Part shown: piece after piece, positions 44,640-57,189 of the stretch
Numbering within the stretch: the stretch's first letter is position 1
Layout of the letters: each line of letters starts with the position of its first letter
NCBI GenBank assembly: GCA_018894105.1
Contig: CM032127.1
Location: 3,753,001-3,817,000 of the forward strand
Source: Jacaranda mimosifolia
Lineage: Eukaryota > Streptophyta > Magnoliopsida > Lamiales > Bignoniaceae
DNA: 64,000 nt
Reading direction: 5' to 3'
Translations under genes and position numbers: made by a program
The notes under the pieces: model-generated
The model's input: only the letters and a program-made list of their open reading frames with translations
The model's database searches: none
What the model was told of the DNA's origin: nothing

Positions 44640-45300
44640 AACAAATGAGTATCATTTACAAACTCTTGTGATCTAGAGGAACAGAGCATACTAGGTTTGA
44701 TTTCGAACACGAAATTAACTTGTTAAATGGTCTTTGCGGTGAAAATAAAAAGAAGATAAAATTTGTGAATAAGGAAATGATTATAATGACCGTCACATTG
44801 TCGTTTTAGAATGAAAAATTCCAACACATTTTGGTATGGAGTTTGAAAGTGAGGAAGCTGCTTATGAATTGTATAGTGAGTATACAAGTGCAACCATTTA
44901 TAGTAATAGAAAGGGTTAATTGCACATTGCTCCCTAACCGTTGTTGATATGCAATTTTACAACTTGAACTATTGAAATGTTCGCCAACATTACCTTTGCC
45001 CATTTCCGGTGGAATCTAACCAATCAGCATTGGACACGTGGACTGAAGGCACCGGAATATTCTTGTTAGATTCCACCAGAAATGTGCAAATGTGGTATTG
45101 GCGAACTTTTTTATTAGTTCAGGTGGTGAAATTGCACATTTTAATTAGTTTAGGTGGTTAAATTGCATATCGACAACGGTTGGGAGGCAATGTGCAGAGG
45201 AGGTCATAGGATGGGGGGTTAACTGCAATTATCCCTAATAGAAAACACGTAATTTGCAAAGATCAGGGATGTTAGATGACTTATTTGAAGCCTAGTAAAT
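44640..45300 (+). pseudogene. FAR1/FHY3-like domain relic, split by a MITE
   Basis: The plus strand encodes FGMEFESEEAAYELYSEYTS at about 44830-44890, which resembles the start of the FAR1 DNA-binding domain of FHY3/FAR1 proteins, transcription factors derived from Mutator-like transposases. The segment after the MITE (45236 onward) continues weakly. There is no start codon or long frame. A worse-preserved copy lies at 56260-56510 (YIEFDREEVAYQ), so it was duplicated with the P450 block. Confidence 0.5.
44913..45235. mobile_element. Mutator-like MITE, 323 bp
   Basis: A perfect 9-bp duplication TAATAGAAA flanks it (44904-44912 and 45236-45244). The ends GGGTTAATTGCA and TGCAATTATCCC are inverted, with further mirrored blocks (CAACGGTTRGGGAG, TTGCATATC). 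The duplicated block at 56500 lacks it. Confidence 0.88.
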
Positions 45301-45583
45301 TAGTTTGTGTGAGACTTAATTTTTTCGAGCTTGAAATCAAACTCTTACTTGAGTACTGGTCTCTAGTCAGTCAATGAGTTGGCTTGAGTAAAGTTTGAAT
45401 TCTTTGAGATCGAGATTGAACTAACACTGCAAAAAAATGGGTATTAGTGACTGAAAAATCGATAACTAAATATGTAAAAAATCGATCACTAATAGGTTTA
45501 GTGACCGATTTAGTGCCTAATCCGATCGGTCACTAATTATTTCAAAAAAAATTTAAAAATTTATCTTCAACTTTGCTTTCTCT

Positions 45584-45640
45584 TGGATTCGAACTCAAGA
45601 CCTTTGCTATACTCAAATGAGTAACTGACCACTACACCAC
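45584..45640 (-). other. tRNA-like segment inside the CACTA element
   Basis: The minus strand has a box-A-like TGGTGTAGTGGTCAG (45639-45625) and a box-B-like GAGTTCGAATCC (45595-45584) about 30 bp apart, as in tRNA genes. The acceptor stem does not pair and no 3' arm is visible, so it is a tRNA-derived relic rather than a functional gene. Confidence 0.5.
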
Positions 45641-45822
45641 ATGCATTTTCAAGCATTTGTCTCAACAATATAATATATATATATAATATTTACAAATTAA
45701 AAAATAATTATAATATTATTATGTATAAGTTACTATTATTTTGCATTTTAAAATTTAACAAAAATAGCAATTATTTATTTAATATTTGTGTAATATTTAT
45801 TTAATATAATAGCACACTGTAT

Positions 45823-46335
45823 TTTTTATTTATAACTATTACTTTTAAATTTTAGTTATATTTTATCATAATATATGATAAACATATTAAAAATAGTATA
45901 TACATACTAATATGCATAGTGATAAATAGTTTTTTTTGTATATAATAAATACTAATATTTATTACTATTTATAGTAGTAAATAGTTTACACATATATATG
46001 GTAATATGTATATATGCTTATACATACAAATTAATATATAATATTATTAATTATATTATAAATATTTATTTATAACTATTACTTTTAAATTTTAGGTATA
46101 TTTTATCATAATATATTATAAACATACTAAAAATAGTATATACACACTAATATGTATAGTGATAAATAGTTTTTTTTTTCTTTTTTATATAATAAATAGT
46201 TTATAATAAATACTAATATTTATTACTATTTATAGTAATAAATAGTTTACACATATATATATATGGTAATATGTATATATGCTTATACATACGAATTAAT
46301 ATATAATATTATTAATTATATTATAAGTATTTATT
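45823..46335. repeat. 240-bp tandem duplication in the CACTA element
   Basis: TATTTATAACTATTACTTTT and the next 240 bp recur at period 240 (45831 and 46071), including TATATGCTTATACATAC near each unit end. The second unit is about 25 bp longer, owing to a TTTTTCTTTTTTATATAATAAATAGTT stretch partly repeated inside it. Confidence 0.8.
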
Positions 46336-46946
46336 TACTCATAATACATGTATATATATTATTGATGTGTATATATTAATTAATTCTCATTTTTTGTTCT
46401 TTGTATAAGAATATTATTCTTGTTTATTTCTTTGTGTATCTATATATATATATTAATAAATTAATGTTCAATTATATGGATATTATATAGAAATATTTAG
46501 TGGTTATATATTTGTATATGTACATATATTTTTATATTTTTTATATATACATATATTATTATCAAATATATATATATGTTAATAGCAAACACAATATTTT
46601 ATTACTTATATAAGTGTTACATAAATTTTTTGCTTTCATATTACAAGAATATGCAAAAAATAAAATTTTATATTTGTGACCGTTTATTGATTGAAAAATG
46701 TGGTCATTAATTATTGACCACTTTATACGGTCATTAATATTAGTGACCGAACTCTTAATTCGGTCAATAATTAGTGACCAAATTAGTGACTGCTTAGTTT
46801 GGTCACTAATTAGTGACCAAATTAGTGACTGAAAAAAGAGTTCGGTCACTAATCGATCGCTAATTTTTTTAAAATATTATATTTAAATTGATCACTAATC
46901 GGTCACTAAAATTCGGTCACTAAAGCTCATTTTTTTTGTAGTGTAA

Positions 46947-48298
46947 ATGAGCTCGAGCTTTTTCTTGGGCGGAGCTTGAGTCTAAATACATGAATTTGAA
47001 AGTTCATGAGGCAGCTTGTGAGCTTTTATTATTTTTGTTATTTTTTATATCTTAAAATATCTTATAATATGATTAATAAAAATGGTGATAACAATGTTAG
47101 TATTAGTATTTTACCGTAACAACATTAATGTTAACAATAATAAATTTATATTATCCTAATAATCCTCCACAACAACGATAATATAAATAATTCTATACTG
47201 TAAAATATTTTTTTATGACAGTGTTCTAGCAAGCAAATTGTATTCAGAATATCTATCTAGATAATATAAGTTATAGCAATACATATATACAAGTACAAAA
47301 GTTATATAATTACATGAGGCCAACTTGAACTAGTTGCATAATGTTTCAATTTTATAATTATCATATTATTGATTTTAAAATATAGATTATAAATCTCAAA
47401 TATATTTTAATTTTTTGGTGAAAATATATAATAAGAAAATATTTAGAATAATCAGTATTATAACTAAATATACTAAAAAATATTTGAATAATATATTCAT
47501 ATTAATTTAAGAATAAAAATTATGTTTTTAGTATAGGTGAGAGATTAGGTTTGATTTCAAACTCGAATATATTTTGACTGAAAGTAAATTGTGCTCAGAT
47601 TCAATATTTTTTAAGTGAGCATGAGTTTAAGATTAAATTCATAAATCTGGATGAGCTCCAAGTCAAATTTTTTAAACTGGGGTGACTTTGAAAATTTTTA
47701 AAACTTTGATTCAAACTCAACTTATTTATGCTCCTTAGGGCTGTAAATGGGAGGACTTTACCCTACCCAGGCACATAGCAACAACATAATACCCAGGCCC
47801 ATACCCAATAGTTTTGTATTATACCCGGCCTAGGCCCAATAAAAATTTTAAATGGGTATGAGTAAAATTTCTACCTATAAAATACTCATTTATCCTAAGT
47901 ATTTTAGACCGTTGAATTTTATCAAAATATTGGAAAGATTCTTGTCGAGTCAAGGAGTGAATGATAAATAAAATGTGAATACCAAATCTCATTGTTTCAA
48001 GAAGGGTTTTGGTGCAGTAATCATAATTAGTTGAACTAATTGTGCAAGTAAATATGGGTTTTTAATTTTATTACTGAGAATAGTCGACATGAATTAATTA
48101 CTGCCTTCTAAGGTGATTCGCAGAACTGTAATTAGTAGTGTGACACAAGCAACATAAGAAGATAATGTAGATAAATAAGAGATCATACCATCAAAAGGTA
48201 CTTTGAATTATATGATTAGTCAACTTCATAATTGGAATTACAAAAACTAATTAAAAGACAATTATAGAAATGAGAACAAGGGATACCGCTTGAGTTTA
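46947..48298. other. Upstream duplication block, then spacer
   Basis: 46955-47560 matches 56640-57185 (TTGTATTCAGAATATCTA, ACATGAGGCCAACT, AATCAGTATTATAACTAA), the far end of the P450 segmental duplication. 47737-47850 has a one-sided end-like GGGCTGTAAATGGGAGG and CCAGGCCCATACCCAATAG repeats, possibly a truncated transposon. The remainder is unremarkable. Confidence 0.6.
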
Positions 48299-48872
48299 TG
48301 TTAGTGTTCCATATTCGTAAAATAAATAAGTTATGGTCTTTATGTATAATTTTGGGCAATCTTCACCTCTTGAGCTAGCTTTTGGAGTTGAGTCAGACCC
48401 AAGGTCCATTTTTTAACATGGTATCAGAGCCACCCATTATTGATATTGGATTACCCAATATTATTGGGTCACCCATTTCATATTATTGCACGCTTTAAAT
48501 GTTCATTCCTGGGCGTGCGAGGGTGTGTTAGTGTCCCACATCGATGAAATAAATAAGTTATGGTCTCTATATATGGTCTTGGGCAATTCTCATCTCTTGA
48601 GCTAACTTTTGGGGTTGAATTAGACTCAATGTCCATTTATTCAACATGGTATCAAAGCCACTCGTTCCCAATGTTGGGCTATCTAATGTTGTTGGCTACC
48701 TATTTTATATTATTCCACGCTCCAAATGTTCATTTTTGGGCGTGCGTGTAGTATGTTAGTGTCCCACATTAGTGAAATAAATAAAGTTGTGGCTCTATAT
48801 ATGGTCTTGGACAATTCTCACCTCTTGAGCTAGTTTTAGGGTTGAGTTAGACCCAAAGTCCATTCTTTAACA
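48299..48872 (+). mobile_element. TRIM element with three LTRs
   Basis: Three near-identical 120-bp LTRs (48299-48418, 48526-48646, 48754-48872) start TGTTAGTGT and end AACA. The first two are each followed by a primer-binding site: TGGTATCAGAGCC (48419) and TGGTATCAAAGCC (48647). The two interiors are about 107 bp and share CATGGTATCA...GGGCGTGCG. No coding capacity is present. This is a tandem of two terminal-repeat-in-miniature units sharing the middle LTR. No clear outer target duplication was found. Confidence 0.88.
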
Positions 48873-49371
48873 ATATTTGAATATCAGTCAGAAAAGCAAA
48901 TGGAGGATCCAATTTTCATACAAGGTTAAACACTTTGAATTCTCTATTTCATTTCATATTTCATCTCATATTCTAACTTGATGAATTTATACCAAATTTA
49001 TTTGATTAATTTTCATATTTCACGTTTTTGTTGTTATAAAGGAGGAAAAAAAATAAAAAATTATAACAAAGTTGCCCTTCAGTGTGTCAGAAACCAGGTA
49101 TGCATTTTCCTTCCAATTTCATTTCTACTTATAATTATTGAGAGATGAAGGACACTGCTAATTAAAGGCTGATGTCACTTTTCAGTATTCCATTCGTGAT
49201 TTTGTTCTCCATTTATGTTTTGAAGTTTTCGCAATCTTGTGATGGGGATTGTTATTTATCTTGGGATTTCTGCATTGCTACAATTTCACCCATCATCTCT
49301 TACAATGTGGGTTTTAAATTTTAATAATGTGGAGAGACGATTGCATGTAATGATTGTAGTTTAGCATGTGT
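48873..49371. other. Spacer, nothing recognised
   Basis: AT-rich DNA between the TRIM and a solo LTR. No gene or repeat is supported. Confidence 0.55.
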
Positions 49372-49376
49372 AAAGC

Positions 49377-52052
49377 TGTAATACCCTAAGTTTGTAGATG
49401 AATTATTATATTTTATTTTAGAAGTATTAGTAATTATATTTTTAGAAGTACTTGTATTTTATTAAGGTTAGGCTTCGATGTTATGGGATTTAGAATAAAA
49501 AGTGCGTGATTAATAATAAACTTATATCTTTTGAGGAAAAAAAATGGATATATACAATGCTAGATGTTGGGAATAATTGAGTCATATTAGTTGATTTTGA
49601 TTCTTCACTGATATTCTTGGGTTGGGTTGCTTTTCTCCTAAAATTTGAGTGTACAATTTATTTGGGGCTCGATCAACATTTCAAGGATTTTAATCGAAAA
49701 TAAATATGGGATATAAATTAATTTTTTTTTTTTTGGATTTATTAAGGATCCTATTTTGGGTACTCTTCTTGATTTTATTTCAAGGACATAGATTTTAGAT
49801 TTTTAGGATTGCTTGCTTATAATTGAAGATGTAGAATTTATAAAGTCAATATTTGATGAAAATTTTGTATATTGAGTTTTAATGTTAAAGATTGAGCTAG
49901 CTACTATGGATACTAATTTGTGGCGAAGGGAATATTCTTTGGTCCATGTGTAATTAGTGACTTGAGATGTATTAGTTAGCCCAAATTATTTAATTCATTT
50001 CAAGTTGTTTGGCACATAACTAGTATAAGAATAAGCCCATAAATGGTATTTGTGTTTTATAGGTTATGTGTAATAATAGCCCAAACTATTTAATTCATTT
50101 TAAGTTATGATTAAGCCCATAAGTAGTGTAGAAAATAAGCGCACAAATTATTATGAAGTAATTATGGGTGTAGGTCCATGATTATGGAATTTTCGGATTT
50201 ATGATAGATGAATAATTCTAGAGGTTTTCTCATCATTTTAAAACTTTATTTGGATAGTTTTTGACCCCCTTAAGGTATCTAATCATATTGGTTAGCCAAA
50301 ACCGTATAAATTTAGGTTATATGAAATCCTAAGACCTCCTTTTTTTGTACTATTATATTTTCATGTGAAAATTCATCATAGATATTCTCTATTAATTAGT
50401 TACTAAACTATGCTAATAGTCAGCTAACATCCAGAATTATTAAATCATTAAAAAGTTAGGATTTTGGATATTTAGTCATGAGTTTTGGGAATTTTAGCAA
50501 CTATCCAATTCTTATAAGTTAAAGATTTTAGGATTTTTGTTAACTATCTAATCCTGATAAGGTTAGGATTTTAGGATTATCTCCTCAGCTTTGAGCTCTC
50601 ATTATCTGGGATTGAGACTTGATCAAATTTGAGGAGTTTGGATTAGAGTGATCTTCTTATCTCAATAAGATAGGAATTCTAGTTTATCTAGAGTACCTAA
50701 TCTAATAGTATAAATACCCATATAGTAGGAAATAAAGAAGCCATATGCAGAGGTAAGACAATTTCAATTTTTCTATTTATTTTTTTTAATCCGTAGGAAA
50801 TTTCATTATGAGATACTGACATCCTTTTTTTCTATTGTAGAATTAGTGGAGAAGGCTTAAGCGGTAGGTCAAATTTGAGGGAAACTTTGGGTTTTAAGAT
50901 TTTGGTGTAAGTAAATTTCTTTTTGCCTTCTATTGAAAGTATTCTCTTCACATAAATGTTTTCTACATGAAATAGTAAGTAAATGTCTATTCTCTTTCCA
51001 TTAAAAATATATATTTTGCATAAATGATTTTTGTATCAAAATTGTAAATTTTGCATATTGAATTCTTAAATCTAATGGTTTATTTGTTGAAGAATTATTT
51101 CGTTTGCAATTATTGAACTATTCATAAAACTTTTCTTTGTATGCATAAAATTTATTTTAGGATTTGAGCATGTGAAAACAAAATTTTGTGAATCTTGCAT
51201 GAAACATAGTATTCTCTGTTCAAATAAACAATAAAAAGAATCTATACTCTGAATAATTGAGAAACTGCTAGTAGGAACGAGTTTCGTAACTGTGCTACGA
51301 GGTTACAATAGCAAAATATATCTGAAGCCGCTCTTAACGGAGTTGTAGTTAAGACCTCTAAAGCCACTCTTTAACGGCGTTCTAGTTAAGACTTCTTAAG
51401 CTACTTAACACCGTTATTGTTAAGATCTTGGCCAAAATAATTGATTAGAATCCCGAAAGTTCATAAGTATGGTTAATTAGTGAATTGAAAGTTTCTGATA
51501 AGCTGTGTAACTTTTTTATTTTGAATTACTTTGAAAGTATGTCCTGAAATTCTGATAAAATAATTCAATTTTTGCATAGTAATTGTTATATTTCTGAATA
51601 TGAATATTCTTTTTTTCAACGATTTCTTTTCTTCTATTTGATATTTATACATGCTCAAATCTGATAGGAGGAGGAGGAGATTTCATTACTGGGCGAAGTG
51701 TCGCTCATAAGTTACTAATCTATCTTTTTGCAAAAAACTTAGTTCGAGATGAGGAAGATGAGTAGTTTTGGTGATCTTGATAAGAGATTGGTATTTGAGA
51801 ATAGGTTTCTTTGATGTTTAAGATTCCTAGTTGGTTGCTTAGGAAATTTTCTTTGAGGTCTTGAGTACTCAAGTTTGATTGTTAAGACAAGTGTTTGGAA
51901 TTACCTTTGATTGTGATGATTTATTTTGGAATTTATTTAATAAATTTTTTGAGAATTCAGCATGCTCTTTTGGATATGAGACTTAGTGTTTCTAAGTTTT
52001 TGGGTTTAGGGCCACTGCCGTACGTGTTATGTCCCAAATTTGGGGCGTGACA
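49377..52052 (+). repeat. Solo LTR, 2.68 kb
   Basis: It starts TGTAATACCCTAAGTTTG and ends CCAAATTTGGGGCGTGACA, with a perfect 5-bp duplication AAAGC on each side (49372-49376 and 52053-52057). It shares its size class and terminal pattern with the solo LTRs at 17063 and 59949. No internal retroelement domain occurs, so the family is inferred from ends only. Confidence 0.83.
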
Positions 52053-52057
52053 AAAGC

Positions 52058-52471
52058 ATCGACCAAGGAGTTGAGTCTAATTGAATTTGTAATTAATAAA
52101 AATTTTGATGTATTGAATTTTGGACTTCAACAAATTAAAATCATATCAAATGGAATTTATAGTCATTCGATCTAAATATACAATGTAGAATAATAATTCA
52201 AATATAATCAAATCTATATTTCTTGGATAAAGATTTTGTAATATATCAATCGCTGAATAATATTATTTTCTAGACATTAGTTATAATCGTTATCAAAGCC
52301 AAGGCGCCATAGTAACATGGGTCATTTGACAAACTGCACATATTTATGTAAAAGAAAAGAAAGTTTAACAAACGGTTTATTACAATATTAAAAAATAAAA
52401 CAAATCAAACTACAAGACAATAAGTTTGACTTTATTAATGGATATTCCCAACTGCTGAAGATTTTGAGATT
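52058..52471. other. 3' flank of the intact P450
   Basis: Non-coding and AT-rich. 52282-52471 is homologous to the 3' flank of copy A. It probably includes the 3' UTR; no single poly(A) signal stands out. Confidence 0.5.
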
Positions 52472-54081
52472 TCATTTGGACGGGTTGTAGATGGTCGGAA
52501 TTAAGAAAAGACCATTTTTTCTGGAGACAGCAAGTCCTTCCATTTCAGTCATGTCGATATCATTGGGAGTCATTCCTTCAGGTAGTTTCCAATCAAAATT
52601 ATAGAGAAGTTGAGCCAATGAAAACTCAACATTTGCCAATCCAAAATTCATACCCGGGCAAATTCGTTTTCCGGCCCCGAATGGAATGAATTCAAAGTTA
52701 TTTCCCAGGAAATCTATAGAACTGTTCTCGAATCTTTCCGGATGGAAGCTTTCTGGTTGGTACCAGTACTCGGGATCCCTTCCCAGCGACCAGATATTGA
52801 CAATGACTTTGGATTTGAGAGGAATTGAGTATCCATCAACTTTGCATTCATCTCTGCACCCTCTCGGGATTATTGGGACCGTAGGATGCAACCTTAAAGT
52901 TTCTTTGATCACCAATTTTAGATATTTTAGTGTCTGGATGTCGCTCTCTTCCAGTGTCTTCTTTCCTTTGCGTGCCTCCCTTACTTCTATCTGTACCTTA
53001 GCCATCACGAGGGGATTTCTCATGAGTTCAGACATAGCCCAATCTAAAGTGGTAGACGATGATTCAGTTCCACCAATGAACATGTCCTATAATCACATAA
53101 TCATCATTCATTAGACTCTTTCGTGGAGTTAGCTATGTGTTTGTGTGTGTTTGAGATGAGAAAATTAATAAACAAGAAGCCACTTACAAATATAACAGCT
53201 TTGATGTTGCCATTAGTAATGGGAAATTCGAGTTCACCATTTTTCTGCATCCTGAGTAGAACATCGACCATATCTTCACCGCCAAACTCTCCTCTTTGCT
53301 TCAATTTATGTTCCTCCACCATGACATCAAGAATGGCATCCAGCTTACGGCGCATGCTCAACGATTTGTACTTGCTCCAACTGAGCACATGCAACAATTT
53401 GAAAGAGGGAAAGATATCAACCAACTCAAATCCCCCCGCCATCGCCAACGCCTTCTTAAACATGTCTATCAGCATATCACGGTCCCTCATCACTTTACCA
53501 AACGCCGCCCTGCAAGTGATGGAACTTGTCAACGCGAATATCTTCTTAGTTAGATTGACGGCTTCCCCAGACGATAATTGAAGAGATTTGACGAGACGCG
53601 AGACCTCATCTTGCCTAATAGACCCGAAAGATTTGACATTTTTAGCGCTGAGCAGCTCCAAAGTGCATATTTTACGCATTTGCCTCCAATACTCATTATA
53701 GGGGCTGAAGCCAATGTTGGTGTGATCATACCACATGCTCTTAGTGCCAATGGTTTCGGGCCTATCAGCGCAGGCTGGGTCCTGAACTTTGAGCACCTCT
53801 TTAGCGGCCAGGCGCGATGAAATCACGACTGCCGAAACCTCTCCCAGCTGCAGATGCAAGACGGGTCCGTACTTCCGGGCTACTCTGGTGAGTGCACGGT
53901 GTGGCAGCCCACCGGCCACCAAGTGGTGGAGGTGGCCAATCACCGGCAGCTTTGGTGGGCTTGGAGGCAACTTTTCGTATTTCTTTGGGGATTTAGGTTT
54001 CTTGCTTGCTTTGATTAGTAAGAAGATGAAAGATGAAAAAAGCAGGAGAGCAGTGAAGATGATGGGCAGCTGGATCTCCAT
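52472..54081 (-). CDS. Cytochrome P450, CYP71-clan (CYP71D-like), intact two-exon gene (copy B)
   Basis: Exon 1 is 54081-53188 (298 codons) and exon 2 is 53086-52472; the phase-0 intron (53187-53087, 101 bp) has GTAAGT and ATTATAG borders, giving 502 residues, normal for the family. An N-terminal membrane anchor (residues 5-23) is followed by the hinge [19 protein letters not shown] (132-137) is the C-helix heme contact. The I-helix reads GGTESSSTT (from 303), with Ser for the usual Thr. ETLR (360-363) and PERF (414-417) complete the core; the heme loop is [10 protein letters not shown] with Cys 441. Such enzymes are ER-bound monooxygenases of specialised metabolism, often terpenoid; the substrate is unknown. 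Two pseudogene paralogs flank it. Confidence 0.94.
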
Positions 54082-57000
54082 TGTATTGTTTATGGACGCA
54101 GATGCATACTAATACCAGCTGTTTCAGGTTTGATGAAATTGGTTGCACATATTGTCACTGTACTGATAGTGGAAAATTTCAGCAGAAGAGGAGAAGTATG
54201 GTATTTCACCATGAAAATTATTGTATCTGTTTGTTTGTATATCAATATTTTAAACTGAATTTCGGTGTATAATCAGTAAATGAGACAATATTATAATGAT
54301 TATTGGTTGTGAAGTTTTGTTTGTTTTCCCTTGGCCCAGATTCTTTCATTTTTTTTATTATTTATTATTTTTAAATATCCAATAATTGAGTGAGGGGATC
54401 TCTCCCCTCTTCGAAATTAATCTATATTCTAAAACTTATTCTAATCTAGCAAAGACACGAGGCTTCAAATATTAATTCTTAAACCAACCATCAATTAGAA
54501 AAAATTTCTTCAAGGTGCTTTCGTTATTTATATTTTTTCTTTTTGTTTTTTATATATTTTAACTGTTTATTTTCTATAATTGATCTATTAATTTCATTTT
54601 TTAAGGATAAAATTACTAGAACTTAAATGACAGATGGAATTACTAGTTGTAAACCCAAAAATTTAATTGACAGAATCGATATTAGTTCTGATAATTGAAT
54701 CAACGAATTACTTAGAGCAGTGAGTTTCCCGCTGCCTGCTCGCTGTTGTTAATTAATTTGAAGGATTGAGGGAAAAGTTATTAAATTAAGGGAATGATCT
54801 ACAGCATGTAATATAGTTAATGAAGTTGGATTTTAATTGGGTCAACTGAGAAAAAATTGTTCTTTGGGACAACAAGCAGAGCGTAATATAATTAGAGCTT
54901 TAATAGACAAAAAATAATTCTTTCGGACAATTACTAAGTTTGATTTCGATTGACAGTCATGTAATACGTGTTACAATGACTCGACAAATATGAATACAAT
55001 TGCAGTGATAGCATAGTTCTATGTCTTCTTTGCTTTTCTTTTCCTTTTTTTTTTTTTTTTCTGAATTAAATATGGTCGATAAGTTGAATCTGAAAATGAT
55101 TTTTAAATATCTTAAGGAGTTTCGGTTTAATGTGGTTTTATGTTAATTTTTTTAATAACAATGATTAGCCAGAAAACAGTTTCCATAACGGAATGGATAC
55201 ATAATAATTCAGTTATAGACAATACGAACAAAGATAAAGTAATAGACATATAAAACCAAACTAATGTCTAATTATAAGACTACGAATTACAAATGTCTGG
55301 AACATCTTAAGTTTTTGTTTTCTTTATGGTAGACCTGGAAGAGGGGGTGACAGAACTTTTATTTGCTCAAATAACAATTAAGGTGAAGAAGGATCAAGAA
55401 TAAAGAATTTATTTATGATAAACAGATTCATTTTGCAAGTTTGACGTTCACAAGATGTTCTATTTTTTCATAGAAAAAGTCGAACCTAAACCTGTGCTTG
55501 AGAGATAGTTGTCCATACACTAATGAGGGACTGTAGACCATCCCCATGGGGTGGTGAAGAGAAAGACCCAATTGGTAAAAAAAAAACCCACAACCCCTTG
55601 GACTTATCCTGCACTTTGAAGAAGAAATAAAAAAGGAAGAAATATAATGATAATTTGATTGTTCTTTGCCGTAGTAAATAAGTGAGAAAATTGAGTTTCT
55701 TTCTTTAATTGAAATCTCTTGGCCCAAAGATAAACTAGACTAAGCAATCTAACAAGACTGAGGATGTAAAATTAAATATAGTGTGAATTTTGTCTTACGA
55801 GAGAAATCTTTGTATAAGTAGGGATAGACGAAGGGGAAATTATATCAGTTTGATTAACACAAACATCGCAGAGAATCTAAAGATCCAAAAGCCTTATTAT
55901 TGACGCCAGAACAACATCAAAAACCAACTTGAATAGCTTGGCATATTTTTGATATTCCAGCTCCCCATATTGTTAGTTTGTTATTTTAGCTTTACACTTG
56001 TACATTTTTTATTGGTTGCTTCTGTTTCCATTTTGGCAAATTTAGGGGCTAGACACTTGTATTTATGTGGGTTGTAAAACTAGTGTGATGAATCATTTTT
56101 CGCACTATTTTTCATATAACGCAAATGAGATAATTTCTCTTCTGTTCTACTTCTAAATAAATTCACACTGATAATTTGTGCAAGGAGGGCAAGTCACGGC
56201 CTAAGATTAAATTAAAAGGTCTAGTGGATAGATAATAAGTGAATATTCTTATACCACCTACCTCTTGTTGGTATAAAGGAATGAAGCACACTAAGTTTAC
56301 ATTTAAACTAAAAATTAACCTATTACATGGTCTTTGCTGTAAAAAAAGGAAAAGATAAATTTCTTGAATTCAAAAATAGAAAAAAGACCATAAATTAATG
56401 TCATTCTCTCATTTTAGAAGTAAAACTTCCAGTATTTTATATAGAATTTGATAGGGAAGAAGTTGCTTATCAATCTTAGAGTATGTAAGTGCAATTGATT
56501 TTAGTAATAGGGGGCACACAATTTTTAAAGATTAAAAATGTAAAGATAAGTTGACCAGGCTCATGATCCAAATGAGGTAGTTTGAGTTACATGTTGATAA
56601 ATTTGCGATCAACTCACATTATTGAAGTAAAATTCAATTTTTTTTGAGCTTGAGTCCAAATATAAAAATTCCAAAACTTGCAAGTTGACTTGTTGGCTTA
56701 TCATACTTTTGTTATTTTTATATCTTAAGATATATTATAATATTACTAATAACGATGATGATGACAATGATAGTATTAGTATTTTATAATAACAACATCA
56801 ATGATAATGATAATATATATATATATATATTTAATCCTAATAATATATATTGTTTTTATGATAGTATTCTAATAAGTAAATTGTATTCAGAATATCTAGC
56901 TAGCTAGATCATATAAGTTATAGTAATACGTACAAGTATAAAAGTTATATAATTTACATGAGGCCAACTCGAATAATTCAATATTATAATAATCATATTA

Positions 57001-57189
57001 TTGAAATAAAAAACATTGATTATAAATTTTAAACATATTTTAATTTTTTGGTGAAAATATTTAATTAATAAGAAAAATATTTAGAATAATCAGTATTATA
57101 ACTAATTATATTTTAAAAACTTGAAAAATATAATTCATATTATTTTAAGAATGAAAATTATGTTTTTAGTATAGGTGAGAGATCAAGTT
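54082..57189. other. Upstream region of the intact P450
   Basis: This holds the promoter side of copy B. A CCAAT motif and an AT-rich TATA-like stretch (minus strand, about 54284-54306) lie some 200 bp upstream of the ATG. Homology to copy A continues to 55140, at 56260-56510 (FAR1-like relic) and at 56640-57185. 55150-56250 has no counterpart that I can see in copy A. A C/T-rich low-complexity run lies at 55030-55060. No ORF is supported. Confidence 0.55.

Larger units (their letters stand above)
45425..46943. mobile_element. CACTA-type non-autonomous element, 1.5 kb
   Basis: It starts CACTGCAAAAAAATGGG and ends TTTTTTTTGTAGTG, flanked by the 3-bp duplication TAA (45422-45424 and 46944-46946), the CACTA size. 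Subterminal repeats of (A)TTAGTGACC/GGTCACTAA occur near both ends. No transposase is present. The paralogous block around 56640 has no such insertion. Confidence 0.83.

Noticed and set aside
45584..45640. Functional tRNA gene
   Set aside because: Only box A and box B-like motifs are present; stems do not pair and the anticodon arm is not formed.
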